From Legionella anisa (GTDB taxonomy: Bacteria > Pseudomonadota > Gammaproteobacteria > Legionellales > Legionellaceae): a stretch of DNA of 64,000 nt. The stretch is from NCBI RefSeq assembly GCF_001467525.1, contig NZ_LNXS01000019.1, forward strand, positions 124,001 through 188,000. Direction: 5' to 3'. Positions 45,555-54,966 of the stretch are shown piece after piece. The notes beneath the pieces were generated by a model, which was given only the letters and a program-made list of their open reading frames with translations, searched no databases and was not told where the DNA came from. Made by a program: the position numbers and the translations under genes. How positions within the stretch are numbered: position 1 is the stretch's first letter; the number at the start of each line of letters is the position of its first letter.

Positions 45555-46397
45555 TCAACTATCTTCTTGACTAAATCTAATTACTCGCCCTGAGCTCGTT
45601 AAAACTCGACCCTGCATAGAGTCAATAAGCTTAACTACCCCATATCCTGCGATTTTTGATCCTTCTCTTACTGTAAGTGTAGAACCATTTGTGCCAATTA
45701 GCCAAGCCCGACCAGGAATTACTGCATTTATATAGTAATTTATTTGCGGAGATGCTGGTTTTATATGAATTACTCGCTTAACAGGTTTCGGTTTTGTTCG
45801 TTCAATTAATACATTAATTACCTCTGATTGCTTCACAACTTGAGTGTTTAAATCGTTAATAACCTGATTTAGTTTTGTAATTTGTGCGTTTAATGCGTTT
45901 ACATTATTATTGATGTTGCTTACTTGCTGATTCATTGAGCTCACCTCGGACTGAACCGTTTGCTGGCTCGACTCAATAGACGCCACTTTCTGCTGTAACG
46001 CCGAACTCTCTTGAACCACGGGTGGAGGCGTCTGTTGGACTACTGGTTGCTGGATTGGCTGTTGAACTACTGGTTGTTGCTGAATTGGTTCAGGTGGAAT
46101 TTCAGTTTGAACTTCCTTCGGCTGTGGCGTTATTTCCGCTATAGGGGCAGGAGCTTCGCTCTCTTTAGGAGTAGATTTAGAGAACATCCCACCGATAAAT
46201 TGATACATCAACATAGCAAAAATAATTACACCCACCGCAATTAAAGCATTACGTTTGATATTTTTTGGAGGTTCCCTTCCTCCTGATTCCGTAGGAATAG
46301 CGCTTTTCGAATCAAACTCCGAACTCTCTAGTGGCTCGTTCTCAAGAGAATCTAATTCAGCGAATTTATACTCATCATTTTGATCATTATCTGCCAT
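45555..46397 (-). CDS. icmG: Dot/Icm core protein IcmG (DotF)
   Basis: DotF is a bitopic inner-membrane protein associated with the core complex and reported to bind substrates. The 280-residue product has an acidic cytoplasmic head, one membrane segment (NALIAVGVIIFAMLMYQFIGG), a Pro/Gln-rich linker, a coiled coil (SSALQQKVASIESSQQTVQS and on) and a C-terminal periplasmic domain ending RVIRFSQED. Length is a little more than in L. pneumophila (269), mostly because of the low-complexity Pro/Gln linker. Confidence 0.95.
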   Translation of the reverse strand: MADNDQNDEYKFAELDSLENEPLESSEFDSKSAIPTESGGREPPKNIKRNALIAVGVIIFAMLMYQFIGGMFSKSTPKESEAPAPIAEITPQPKEVQTEIPPEPIQQQPVVQQPIQQPVVQQTPPPVVQESSALQQKVASIESSQQTVQSEVSSMNQQVSNINNNVNALNAQITKLNQVINDLNTQVVKQSEVINVLIERTKPKPVKRVIHIKPASPQINYYINAVIPGRAWLIGTNGSTLTVREGSKIAGYGVVKLIDSMQGRVLTSSGRVIRFSQEDS

Positions 46398-46414
46398 TTT
46401 TACCTACCATCAAA

Positions 46415-49400
46415 TTAAATAGATTTTACATCCTGAGTAAATAAAACCCCCACAGGAGTCCCTGCATAGACCTCAACAGTTGTAGGTGTATTAAATAATA
46501 CTTGTGCTTGCTGTCCCCATCTCTTACCAACGGTAGCCAAACCAATTACAGCATTTTCAAGTGTAGAACGCCCCACTCCATTAGCAACAGTCACGTTATT
46601 GCCGCCACCTGTACCTCCAATGGTAACCGTGGTATTGGCAGACTGAAATGCGTTACCAAAGCCCTCTAGAAACGAGGAAGCAAACAAGGATCCGTATCTC
46701 AGTAAATAATGGTTATTTGTTTTACTGGAAAGAGCAGTTCTTGCCGTATTAGGATCAATTGCATAAGCAGAGATTGGAATTGTTTTTGGCGCGCCCGGAA
46801 TTGACATCGTATTAAATGTAATAACCATTTTATTAGCATTCGACGGTAAATTAAAGCTACCAATAAGCTTGGTACCTTTAAGTCTTCCTGAAACGATACT
46901 GGCAAGAATAGGACCTGGCTCATCACTATTAACTGAAGTATCAATTACAGCAAAAAGCACGTCACCTGTTCTAATCATATTTACTTGCGTAGAAGATACA
47001 GTAGTCGTTGAAGACTGAGCCGCCCCGCCTGGCCCTCCAGGGCCAGCTCCTGCAGCTACCGCCTTCTCATCTTCCTTACTTCCTGCGGTATAGCTCTGTG
47101 TAGGTACATTTTTCCATTCTGCAATTAATTGATTCGCAGCCGTTAGCATATCAGAAGTTTTTTGTTGGATTTTCTGTTGATATTTTTGCTCCGCTTGCTG
47201 CTGATTTTGTCTGTTGATAATGGATTGCAACTGTTGGTTACTCTCAGTGGAGCCTGGTAGTGGTACTGCAGCAGCTCCTCCTGGTCCTTGACCCAATGTG
47301 GGCACTCCACCAAGGTTAAATGCACCTTGCTGAATACTCGGTGCACCCAAGCCTGCAACTTGTGATCCGTCGGGAGCAGTTTGAATGCTCTGCAATTCTG
47401 CTGCACTAAACCCAGCATTTTTTAAGTCAGCCGCACCAAACCCTGCATCAGCCAATTCTTTAGCACCAAAACCCGCCGCCTTCATCTCTGCAGCTGTAAA
47501 TCCTGCATCTTTTAACTCCTTAGCACTAAAACCTGCATCTTTTAAGTCCTTAGCACTAAATCCAGCGTCTTTTAAGTCTTTGGCACTAAAACCTGCATCT
47601 TTTAACTCTTTAGCACTAAAGCCTGCGTCTTTTAACTCTTTGGCACTAAAGCCTGCATCTTTCAGGTCTTTAGCACTAAAACCCGCCGCTTTGAGTTGTG
47701 CAGCTGTAAAACCTGCATCTTTCAAGTCCTTGGCACTAAAACCTGCATCTTTTAACTCTTTAGCACTAAATCCTGCGTCTTTTAACTCTTTAGCGCTAAA
47801 ACCTGCATCTTTTAACTCTTTGGCACTAAAACCCGCATCTTTTAAATCTTTAGCACTAAAACCCGCCGCTTTGAGTTCGGCAGCTGTAAAACCGGCATCT
47901 TTGAGCTCTTTAGCTGTATAACCAGCATCTTTTAGCGCCTTTGCAGAACATCCAAGGGTTTTCTTAATGGTCAGCGCACTAATTCCTGCGGCACGTGCTT
48001 TCTTCAATGCATCAACACTGCAATCTGCAGTACGTGCTGCTGCAACTACCTCTGCAGGAATTAGCCCAGCATTTTGCAATTCCTGGGGAGTAAACCCTGC
48101 GGCAAGAAGTTGGGATGGGGTGAACCCAGCATCAATTAAAGATTGCACATCATAACCTGCATTTTTTAATGCTGAAGCACTACATCCGTTTAATTCTTTA
48201 ATGCGCTTTGCAGAAACACCTGCTGCGAAAAGCTTCTTCAGATTATCTGGGTCGCAACCGGCAGCTTTAATTTGTGCATCAGTAAGCGGGCTTGCAGAGC
48301 CAATTTGCTGTGGAGTAAATCCAGCATTCGCTAAATCTGCATCGGTAAAGCCAGCAGCCTTTAATGCCTGGGCGCTACATCCCGCATATCTTTTAATTAA
48401 CGTTGCGCTAACTCCTGCCAGTCTTTCTTTTCTTAATACATCAACATCACAACCCGCTTTTTTTACATCATCAGGAGTAATACCCGGCGGCAATTCATTC
48501 TCTGCCGCTTTTATATCTGCTGCAGAATAGCCTGCCTTAGCAAGATCATCTGGGGTGAATCCTGCATTTAATAAATCTCTGGCGGTAAACCCTGCTGCTC
48601 TTAATTCTTCGGGAGTAAAACCGGCTCTTTTTAAATCTGCTGCACTAAATCCTGCATCGCGTAATTCTTTAGCAGTAAAGCCAGCCGCTTTTAATTGTTC
48701 TACGCTGCATCCACTTATCCGCCGAATTGCAGAAGCAGAAACCCCAGCTTTACGTAATTTAACCAATGCATCGACACTACATCCAGCTTTCCGTACATCC
48801 GCAGCAGTTATTCCAGCCGGTAAACCACTGGCTCGAGCTATCTCCTCTGGAGTATATCCAGCACCTTTCAATTCATCATCAGAAAAACCAGCATCTTTCA
48901 TTTCCTGAGCAGTAAACCCTGCATTACGTAATTCGCACGCATTAAAACCACATTCTCTTAGTCTTGAGGCTGTATATCCTGCATCTTTAAGTTGCCTTGC
49001 ATTAAATCCTGCAGCTTTTAATTCTTTACAGGGACAAACTGGATTTAGTTCCATTAAAGTAAAACCATTATCTTTTAATTGCACACAGCTACATGCTCCC
49101 CTTAAATCAGCCAATTGTGCCCCTTGGCTAATAACCTGCTGAACAGCCGTTTTGGAACAACCCGCGTTTTGTAGTGTTTGCAACCAAAGACTTTTTTGTG
49201 ATCCCTCTTCACCCTCACGTGCTAATGTCGCAAAACCTACTCCAGTTTGCCCACCTTGGGAACCAATAACGCCAACCCCCTCACCCAAAGCTTGAGTTCT
49301 GATAATTGTTGGAATAGCACTTCCACCTGTTTGCTCCGCTTTTTGTGCCTGAGTAACATTTTGCTCTTCTTGCAATTTAGCATATTGAGCTGTTGGGCTA

Positions 49401-49597
49401 AGAACGCCTGGAATGGATTGGATACCGCCTGGACCTTGCCCAACAGTTGCAACTGCTGAAGGTCCGGTATTAATCGATCTTAATTTTAGATACCCTACCA
49501 CTATAGCAATCAGTATTAATACTATTGTGAAAATAATAATAACTCGTGTCCGAGTATTAGAAAAAAGCGATTTTATATTTTCTTTTCTGCCAGCCAT
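46415..49597 (-). CDS. icmE: Dot/Icm core-complex protein IcmE (DotG)
   Basis: DotG forms the central channel spanning from inner to outer membrane. The 1060-residue product has an N-terminal membrane segment (VIIIFTIVLILIAIVVGYL), a long repeat domain (about residues 140-735) built from ten-residue units of the type AGFSAKELKD, and a C-terminal VirB10/TrbI-like domain (about residues 860-1060; TGDVLFAVIDTSVNSDEPGP, later VYAGTPVGVLFTQDV). The repeat region is known in L. pneumophila DotG, and its length varies among strains and species. The start abuts the icmK stop with no gap. Confidence 0.97.
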   Translation of the reverse strand: MAGRKENIKSLFSNTRTRVIIIFTIVLILIAIVVGYLKLRSINTGPSAVATVGQGPGGIQSIPGVLSPTAQYAKLQEEQNVTQAQKAEQTGGSAIPTIIRTQALGEGVGVIGSQGGQTGVGFATLAREGEEGSQKSLWLQTLQNAGCSKTAVQQVISQGAQLADLRGACSCVQLKDNGFTLMELNPVCPCKELKAAGFNARQLKDAGYTASRLRECGFNACELRNAGFTAQEMKDAGFSDDELKGAGYTPEEIARASGLPAGITAADVRKAGCSVDALVKLRKAGVSASAIRRISGCSVEQLKAAGFTAKELRDAGFSAADLKRAGFTPEELRAAGFTARDLLNAGFTPDDLAKAGYSAADIKAAENELPPGITPDDVKKAGCDVDVLRKERLAGVSATLIKRYAGCSAQALKAAGFTDADLANAGFTPQQIGSASPLTDAQIKAAGCDPDNLKKLFAAGVSAKRIKELNGCSASALKNAGYDVQSLIDAGFTPSQLLAAGFTPQELQNAGLIPAEVVAAARTADCSVDALKKARAAGISALTIKKTLGCSAKALKDAGYTAKELKDAGFTAAELKAAGFSAKDLKDAGFSAKELKDAGFSAKELKDAGFSAKELKDAGFSAKDLKDAGFTAAQLKAAGFSAKDLKDAGFSAKELKDAGFSAKELKDAGFSAKDLKDAGFSAKDLKDAGFSAKELKDAGFTAAEMKAAGFGAKELADAGFGAADLKNAGFSAAELQSIQTAPDGSQVAGLGAPSIQQGAFNLGGVPTLGQGPGGAAAVPLPGSTESNQQLQSIINRQNQQQAEQKYQQKIQQKTSDMLTAANQLIAEWKNVPTQSYTAGSKEDEKAVAAGAGPGGPGGAAQSSTTTVSSTQVNMIRTGDVLFAVIDTSVNSDEPGPILASIVSGRLKGTKLIGSFNLPSNANKMVITFNTMSIPGAPKTIPISAYAIDPNTARTALSSKTNNHYLLRYGSLFASSFLEGFGNAFQSANTTVTIGGTGGGNNVTVANGVGRSTLENAVIGLATVGKRWGQQAQVLFNTPTTVEVYAGTPVGVLFTQDVKSI
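47490..47900 (-). repeat. Near-identical 30-base tandem repeats within icmE
   Basis: Eleven AGFSAK(E/D)L units in two blocks (five and six) separated by a TAAQLKAAGF unit encode part of the DotG repeat domain. The DNA units are nearly identical here, unlike the degenerate units on either side, which suggests recent duplication and possible length variation by slippage or recombination. Confidence 0.85.
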
Positions 49598-50734
49598 TTA
49601 TAACCCTTCTACCTTGAGCTGCATGACCTTCCCATGCCAGGAAACTAATAACACCGGTGATTTTTGCATTTCATAAGCATGCGTCCCATCTGCGCTGGTC
49701 ATACTTGCCAACCAGCCCGGCGACAATATTGTAAGATTGGTTCTAACATACATTCTGTCATTAGCTAACCATGCACGTGCGTCTCCTCCAGTAATACTTA
49801 ACCGTTTACTTCCAGGAGGAGGCACACCATCTAAAACATGAAGAAGCAATTCACTTGCTGAGGGTGGAATGCCTGTTTCTAGAGGCATGGTTTTAGCATT
49901 AGGTCCAAAACCTTGAACCCGCAAATCAACTCGGTAATCTACTGCTTTTTGTCCTGGTATAAGCGTTAGCATCACGGGTGTATTTAAACCCCTTAAACGG
50001 ACGGCCAAATTACCGTAATTGTATAATTTCATTGCTTGAATCATTATTGTATTACTTGTTTTATCCCATTGAATATTAAATGAGTTTGGATCACCTAAAT
50101 CATAAGCAGCAATCGGCCATGGTGCTCCTGATGAATCAAGAAAAACCAATGAAGAAACAAATCCTTGTGCCAACCGAATGACAGGGGGAGTCGAGCCTGG
50201 AGATAAATTCACAAATTGAGAAGTTGCTGTAGGCTTTGGAGGGGTTCCAGCAGGTGAGGCCTTAGCATACTCCATAGTTTCACTTATTTGTCTTAAATGA
50301 ACAATTTGCTCCGTACTCAATGGATAGATATTTCGTGTCATATCTTTAAATGCTTTATTGTCAATAACCTCTTCATCAGTTTGGCTTATTATCTGCGGCG
50401 CATTAGGATTAGGCGCAGCCGCCGCCGGTGGAGGAGTTTGAGCTGCAGCTGGTGGCTTATAAATATTACCTGCAAGAGGAATAGGAATATTTGGCCCTTG
50501 ATTTTGGGCCGGTGGAGGAGTTTGACCGGGAGCAGGTGCCGGAGCGGCTTGCCCTGGTGGCAGACCTTGTTGTCCTGCTGGTTGATTTTGTGATAATCGT
50601 TGTTGTAGTAAGCGTAACTGTTGTAAGGCTTGTTGGGCACTATCAGACTGATCCTGTGCATAGGCTGGACCAGGTATCCAATAGGCTATTCCATACATCA
50701 AACAAAACTTTAAAAACCAGTTCAGCTTTTTCAT
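49598..50734 (-). CDS. icmK: Dot/Icm outer-membrane core protein IcmK (DotH)
   Basis: DotH is the VirB9-like subunit of the outer-membrane core complex with DotC and DotD. The 378-residue product has a signal peptide (FCLMYGIAYWIPGPAYA), a low-complexity Gln/Pro/Ala-rich segment (about residues 30-115) and a conserved C-terminal half with beta-rich VirB9-like sequence (VIRLAQGFVSSLVFLDSSGAP, later SPVLLVSWHGKVMQLKVEGL). It is slightly longer than the L. pneumophila protein because of the Pro/Gln region. It overlaps the icmL stop by one base. Confidence 0.96.
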   Translation of the reverse strand: MKKLNWFLKFCLMYGIAYWIPGPAYAQDQSDSAQQALQQLRLLQQRLSQNQPAGQQGLPPGQAAPAPAPGQTPPPAQNQGPNIPIPLAGNIYKPPAAAQTPPPAAAAPNPNAPQIISQTDEEVIDNKAFKDMTRNIYPLSTEQIVHLRQISETMEYAKASPAGTPPKPTATSQFVNLSPGSTPPVIRLAQGFVSSLVFLDSSGAPWPIAAYDLGDPNSFNIQWDKTSNTIMIQAMKLYNYGNLAVRLRGLNTPVMLTLIPGQKAVDYRVDLRVQGFGPNAKTMPLETGIPPSASELLLHVLDGVPPPGSKRLSITGGDARAWLANDRMYVRTNLTILSPGWLASMTSADGTHAYEMQKSPVLLVSWHGKVMQLKVEGL

Positions 50735-51372
50735 TAAGACACTCCACCTGCGGCAGGTCCTACAACAAATTGCGATATACCTATTCCCCTTGGCGAATTT
50801 AAAGTAGAAACACGAGTAATTAACATAGTAACCACATTATTTTGCTGAGTAAATTCGCTGGCACTCTGGTATGTTACTAATATAGGCATTTGTACACGCC
50901 ATGAAAAATTTCCGTTCAACACACCTTTTTGCAAGATAATGGGCGCGCGCGTTGCTACAGCAGAAACAATCAGTTTTTTAGCCTTTACTGCATCCAGGTT
51001 ATTTGACTGCTGTAAAGCGTTTAGAAATTGATCCCAACCTTCGGGTGTAAAAAACCCAGAGGAAGCCTGTAATTCATCTCTATAGTTAACGAAATTATAA
51101 GTAAATGCAGCAATAGCAGCCTGATTTGCCCATTGCAATACAGCTGAATCTGATTGGTTTGGCTCATTTAAAGGAAATAGGGGCGTAATACGGCCATTAA
51201 TACTCGTAGCAAAATATTTAGGAGCTGGTGGATGGGTAATCATATATACTAATAGCGCAGCCAGGATTATATTGACAATAAGAGCAATTAACAACGCAAG
51301 TATTACTTTACGTTGACTGTCTTTATAAAATTTATTTCTTAGTGCAACAACTGTTAAGGCATCTTCAGCCAT
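50734..51372 (-). CDS. icmL: Dot/Icm inner-membrane protein IcmL (DotI)
   Basis: DotI is a VirB8-like protein that forms an inner-membrane complex with DotJ. The length of 212 residues equals L. pneumophila. It has one membrane segment (VILALLIALIVNIILAALLVYMI) and a periplasmic NTF2/VirB8-like domain (WANQAAIAAFTYNFVNYRDEL, later VQMPILVTYQSASEF and MLITRVSTLNSPRGIGISQF). The icmK start overlaps its stop (TAATG). It follows icmM by 19 bases. Confidence 0.97.
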   Translation of the reverse strand: MAEDALTVVALRNKFYKDSQRKVILALLIALIVNIILAALLVYMITHPPAPKYFATSINGRITPLFPLNEPNQSDSAVLQWANQAAIAAFTYNFVNYRDELQASSGFFTPEGWDQFLNALQQSNNLDAVKAKKLIVSAVATRAPIILQKGVLNGNFSWRVQMPILVTYQSASEFTQQNNVVTMLITRVSTLNSPRGIGISQFVVGPAAGGVS

Positions 51373-51391
51373 AATATCCTCTATCTATTGC

Positions 51392-51679
51392 TTATTGTGG
51401 TATCAATTTATCTTCCTCAGCCTCTGCAGGCGGATCAGGAGGAAGTAACGCATTCGATGAATAATTCGGAGCAAGAAGAGCTTGTAGCTGAATAGGAGGA
51501 GCTATCCCACTTGTTGCATAATAATCTCGCTCAGGCTCTGTTAAATGAATGTAAGCGATTAATAATCCAAAAATGCAGTTTATTAACAGAGAAATAATTA
51601 ACGCGATTATCCCGCGTCTGTATGAATTAACATAGAAATTCTTACTGCTTTTTATTACTTCCCACGCTTCACGACTCAT
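51392..51679 (-). CDS. icmM: Dot/Icm inner-membrane protein IcmM (DotJ)
   Basis: A 95-residue shortened paralogue of DotI lacking most of the periplasmic domain. It shares the FYVNSYRRGIIALIISLLIN cytoplasmic/membrane region with DotI (FYKDSQRKVILALLIALIVN). In L. pneumophila it joins DotI in a hetero-complex. It starts eight bases after the icmN stop. Confidence 0.95.
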   Translation of the reverse strand: MSREAWEVIKSSKNFYVNSYRRGIIALIISLLINCIFGLLIAYIHLTEPERDYYATSGIAPPIQLQALLAPNYSSNALLPPDPPAEAEEDKLIPQ

Positions 51680-51687
51680 TCTTTCCC

Positions 51688-52245
51688 CTATGCCACAGCT
51701 CTTCTGAAAGTAATTTCTACTCGTGCATTTATTGAATTATCACCACCCTTAGTGTATCCAATAATAGGTTTATCACTACCTAATCCTTGTGTAAAGATAA
51801 AACGACTATCTACTCCCTGAGACCAAAGGTATTCACTAACGACTCGCGATCTGGCTAAAGTCAACGCATGCTCTCTTCTTGGCGATACATATTTATTACT
51901 GTAACTAGCTACATTAATGGCAATTTTACGAAATTGTATTAGAAATGCGGCAATTTCATTTAATAATGGATAAGACTTCCATTTTAGATGAGGTGTTTCT
52001 GGTTCAAACAAATAACTAGCAGGAATGCTGATCATATAATCCTGACCAATCGTAATTACTTTTACCCCTTTTCTATTTAGTTTTTTAGCAAGCTTCATGA
52101 TGGTAGCATCACAGGCACCAAGAACTTTACATGGATACTTCGGCTCGTCTTTCTCCAATGCCCAATAATCACCGTTACAGGAGGTCAACGTCAATAAGGC
52201 AATCAATCCAACAGCCTGAATTAGATTAATACGTACTGATCTCAC
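51688..52245 (-). CDS. icmN: Dot/Icm lipoprotein IcmN (DotK)
   Basis: DotK is an outer-membrane lipoprotein with an OmpA-like peptidoglycan-binding domain, part of the outer core complex periphery. The 185-residue product has a signal peptide with the lipobox LTSC and a C-terminal OmpA-like domain (INVASYSNKYVSPRREHALT, LARSRVVSEYLWSQGVDSRF). The start is a GTG at 52245 preceded by GAGGA. It is the first gene of the icmN-icmD operon, and its promoter should lie in the AT-rich gap before it. Confidence 0.93.
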   Translation of the reverse strand: MRSVRINLIQAVGLIALLTLTSCNGDYWALEKDEPKYPCKVLGACDATIMKLAKKLNRKGVKVITIGQDYMISIPASYLFEPETPHLKWKSYPLLNEIAAFLIQFRKIAINVASYSNKYVSPRREHALTLARSRVVSEYLWSQGVDSRFIFTQGLGSDKPIIGYTKGGDNSINARVEITFRRAVA

Positions 52246-52442
52246 TCATATTCCTCATATTTCAAACGACCACTTAAAATGATTCTGACTGTAGTTCTAT
52301 TGTGTGTTCCATCTTTAAGAAAAACATACAAATTATTACGTTACAATGAATTCAAAAAAATAGCTATTTTTTTAAAACTTTATTTATTTCTTTACATTTT
52401 TTTGAGTAAAAACAAAGCGCCAAGGCTTTTTTTTTCACAACT

Positions 52443-52495
52443 AAAAAAGGAAAACAACGTGCTTTAGTTACTGATTCCAAAGAGCGTTGTTTTCC
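52443..52495 (-). terminator. Intrinsic terminator after icmO
   Basis: An 11-base perfect stem (GGAAAACAACG with CGTTGTTTTCC) extended by a shorter inner stem is followed on the minus strand by T6. This should end the icmO transcript. A second hairpin, TTAGCCATG with CATGGCTAA, lies at 52536-52559. The 378-base gap 52246-52623 otherwise holds AT-rich DNA expected to carry the icmN promoter, and no gene. Confidence 0.75.
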
Positions 52496-52623
52496 ATAAA
52501 AGTGAGTGTTTTTCTTAAACATCTGTAGTGAAACATTAGCCATGAACACGCATGGCTAAATTTCTTGAGATACACAATGGTATTTACCAGAAAAATACGC
52601 AGTAACGTCGTAATTAGTATCAA

Positions 52624-54966
52624 TTATTCTTCAGCTTTCTTCTGCGCATTTTCACGTTCACGCGCAATTTTTTCTGACAAAGTTTTTACCAAATCAGTTA
52701 ACTCATCTGGAGCAATGGCATCTCTCTCTTCAGGTGGATAGCTGGTCGCCAATTGGAAATCTTTAATAAGTTCATTTGCAACCGTACCAGCATATTTATC
52801 CTTGGCTCCGGCCAAACGTTCAATATTCATCATCTGATTGCGTGTTTCATTGATAGGCAGCAAGGACTCTGAAAATGCTGCTTTATCACTAACCAAAACT
52901 GGAGGATCCTCAGGGCGTTCTCGCAAAGGACTAAATATCGTTAATGCGCCTTCAACTTCTTCTTCAATTAAATCTTCAACAGGTTCAGGTTCATTATGAC
53001 CATGGAATGCAATTAAAGCAGAAACACCTCGTTCTATAGGCTCTTCTATGGGTGATTCACGCAATAACTTAGAAATAAGGGTAATTTCTTCACTTTCTGT
53101 TGTCTTACTAATTGATAAATCACCACTTTCCAAAATTGTCTGAAATGAGGCTAATTGTTTTTGTAACCTCATTATATAATCGTCTGGTGGCGCTTCTACT
53201 TTTAAAAATTGATTTAATTTTAACTTCTTAACGGGTTTAGGATTCGCATAAAACATGCGGGCACGAACAATTTTTGACTTGAAGAATATATGTGCCTCAC
53301 CTTCTGTTTGTTCTTTTAAATCCAATAGGTCAACACGAGCTCTCTTTTCAAACGAAGAACTTTTACTGTCCATGTACGTATTGGCCATACTGGTGTCTTT
53401 AGCTTGAAATGAATCCACTTTGGTTACATAAGCCTCGCCTGCGGTTTTGGTGAAGAAATCCCATGTTTCTGTAGGATCTTCCAATTTCATACATATTTTA
53501 ATGTTTGTGTTTGCACCGATAGACGCAGCTTCTTCTTTAGAAGCCTTTTGGAATGCAGGTAAATCTTGTCCTGCAAAAATCGCTGAGAACCCAAGAGAAC
53601 GCGCTTGCGCAGGAACCACTGCAAACCCTTGAACTGCATAATATCCATACTCGTCCAGGATACACATATACGGTGTAGGTGCATTCGTTGGCTTTCTCAA
53701 GATTACATCTCGATAATCCCCTTCGACATCTTCCCCCAAACCTGCTGCCATCATTGCTTTTAATGAAGAAACGATAATTTTACCAAGGTTAGACAACTCA
53801 TCGGGAGATTTTTCTAATGCGGGTAATAATACAACCAAAATCCTTCGATTCAATACCACGTCCTTAAAATCTACCTCAGCCAGATTCGTACGGACAATAT
53901 GACCATAAGTATCTGCCAAGGATGAAAACGCTCTTACCAGCTGCATGGTAATAAAACCGTGTTGTTCCAAAACTTGTGACACTTGCTTTCCTTTTTTCTC
54001 TTTATTGTAACCTGGCAAGGTGCCTAAGTAGTTACGTAAAGGGTCTGTAACCAATTTTGGAATCTGTTCGATGTTAACACTTTCTTGATTATCACGTGGG
54101 AAGATTTTATCAACGACAATAGTTTCTAATCGAGTTAAATCAAAGTAATTACGGATGGTATCCGCATCCAAAAGTATTGCTCCCTCATCACGCATATATA
54201 CCAGAAGTCGCATTAAGGCTTCTACGAAAGCGATAGCACGGCCCTTCCACATGTCTCCGTCACCGCCTCCTTTTGAATCACCCATCAAACTCACTACAAG
54301 CTGGGTTAACATACTGGAAGAACCTTGAGAAAAGGGATTAAACGTATTAGACAATCTTCTTTCTTGTGGACCAATAATATCCCGGGCACCGGTCATAAAG
54401 TTAATCAGAAGCAAATCGTCTTCACGTCCCATGCTCCTGACCATGGAAAAAACTTTAGCATAAAGTGAGTTATCGCCTTTTCCGTCGACATAAATAAAAC
54501 CACTTCCTTGTACTAAAGCATTAAAAGCGAGGGAAACCAAACATTCTGTTTTACCACTACCGGTGGATCCAAAGATTAAGGCATGGGTACGCATATCATC
54601 ATTGGCAAACCATAACTCATGTCCCGTTTTACGATCATTACCAAAAAATGCAATTCCACGAGCCATATTGGGCTTATTAACGCCTGGTTTCATATCGTTA
54701 TAATCTTTTACTCGAGAAATTAGAGGAAGGCGAAAAGGTAATTTTTGTTTGCGTGTATAACTGTAAAGAAAACTTCCACCACCCACAAGCATCAGGAATG
54801 TTGCGACCTCAGAGAAATAATAGGACATTGCTGATAAAGTAAAAAGTATAATCGAAATATTCGTAGGATCAGCGAAGAAATCAGCCATTCGCTGTGTCAA
54901 AGTCCGCGTATCCCTAAGTAAGAGGGTAGGATCTAACTCATGACGTGAATCAATACCGCGCATCAT
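52624..54966 (-). CDS. icmO: Type IV coupling protein IcmO (DotL)
   Basis: DotL is the ATPase of the coupling complex that recruits substrates and adaptors (DotM, DotN, IcmSW, LvgA). The 780-residue product has two membrane segments near residues 30-75 (IILFTLSAMSYYFSEVATFL, MLVGGGSFLYSY), Walker A FGSTGSGKTE (G133-T140), and Walker B MCILDEYGYYA. Beyond about residue 590 comes the extended C-terminal region specific to DotL, which binds DotN, IcmS-IcmW and LvgA. Its start overlaps the icmP stop by four bases (ATGA). Confidence 0.97.
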   Translation of the reverse strand: MMRGIDSRHELDPTLLLRDTRTLTQRMADFFADPTNISIILFTLSAMSYYFSEVATFLMLVGGGSFLYSYTRKQKLPFRLPLISRVKDYNDMKPGVNKPNMARGIAFFGNDRKTGHELWFANDDMRTHALIFGSTGSGKTECLVSLAFNALVQGSGFIYVDGKGDNSLYAKVFSMVRSMGREDDLLLINFMTGARDIIGPQERRLSNTFNPFSQGSSSMLTQLVVSLMGDSKGGGDGDMWKGRAIAFVEALMRLLVYMRDEGAILLDADTIRNYFDLTRLETIVVDKIFPRDNQESVNIEQIPKLVTDPLRNYLGTLPGYNKEKKGKQVSQVLEQHGFITMQLVRAFSSLADTYGHIVRTNLAEVDFKDVVLNRRILVVLLPALEKSPDELSNLGKIIVSSLKAMMAAGLGEDVEGDYRDVILRKPTNAPTPYMCILDEYGYYAVQGFAVVPAQARSLGFSAIFAGQDLPAFQKASKEEAASIGANTNIKICMKLEDPTETWDFFTKTAGEAYVTKVDSFQAKDTSMANTYMDSKSSSFEKRARVDLLDLKEQTEGEAHIFFKSKIVRARMFYANPKPVKKLKLNQFLKVEAPPDDYIMRLQKQLASFQTILESGDLSISKTTESEEITLISKLLRESPIEEPIERGVSALIAFHGHNEPEPVEDLIEEEVEGALTIFSPLRERPEDPPVLVSDKAAFSESLLPINETRNQMMNIERLAGAKDKYAGTVANELIKDFQLATSYPPEERDAIAPDELTDLVKTLSEKIARERENAQKKAEE

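Noticed and set aside
47385..47921. 178-codon plus-strand frame opposite icmE with a striking repetitive protein
   Set aside because: It is the mirror image of the DotG decapeptide repeats; the repeat period keeps the antisense frame open. There is no start signal.
46415..49597. The icmE repeats as a CRISPR array
   Set aside because: The units are contiguous 30-base coding repeats with no unique spacers, in frame with DotG.
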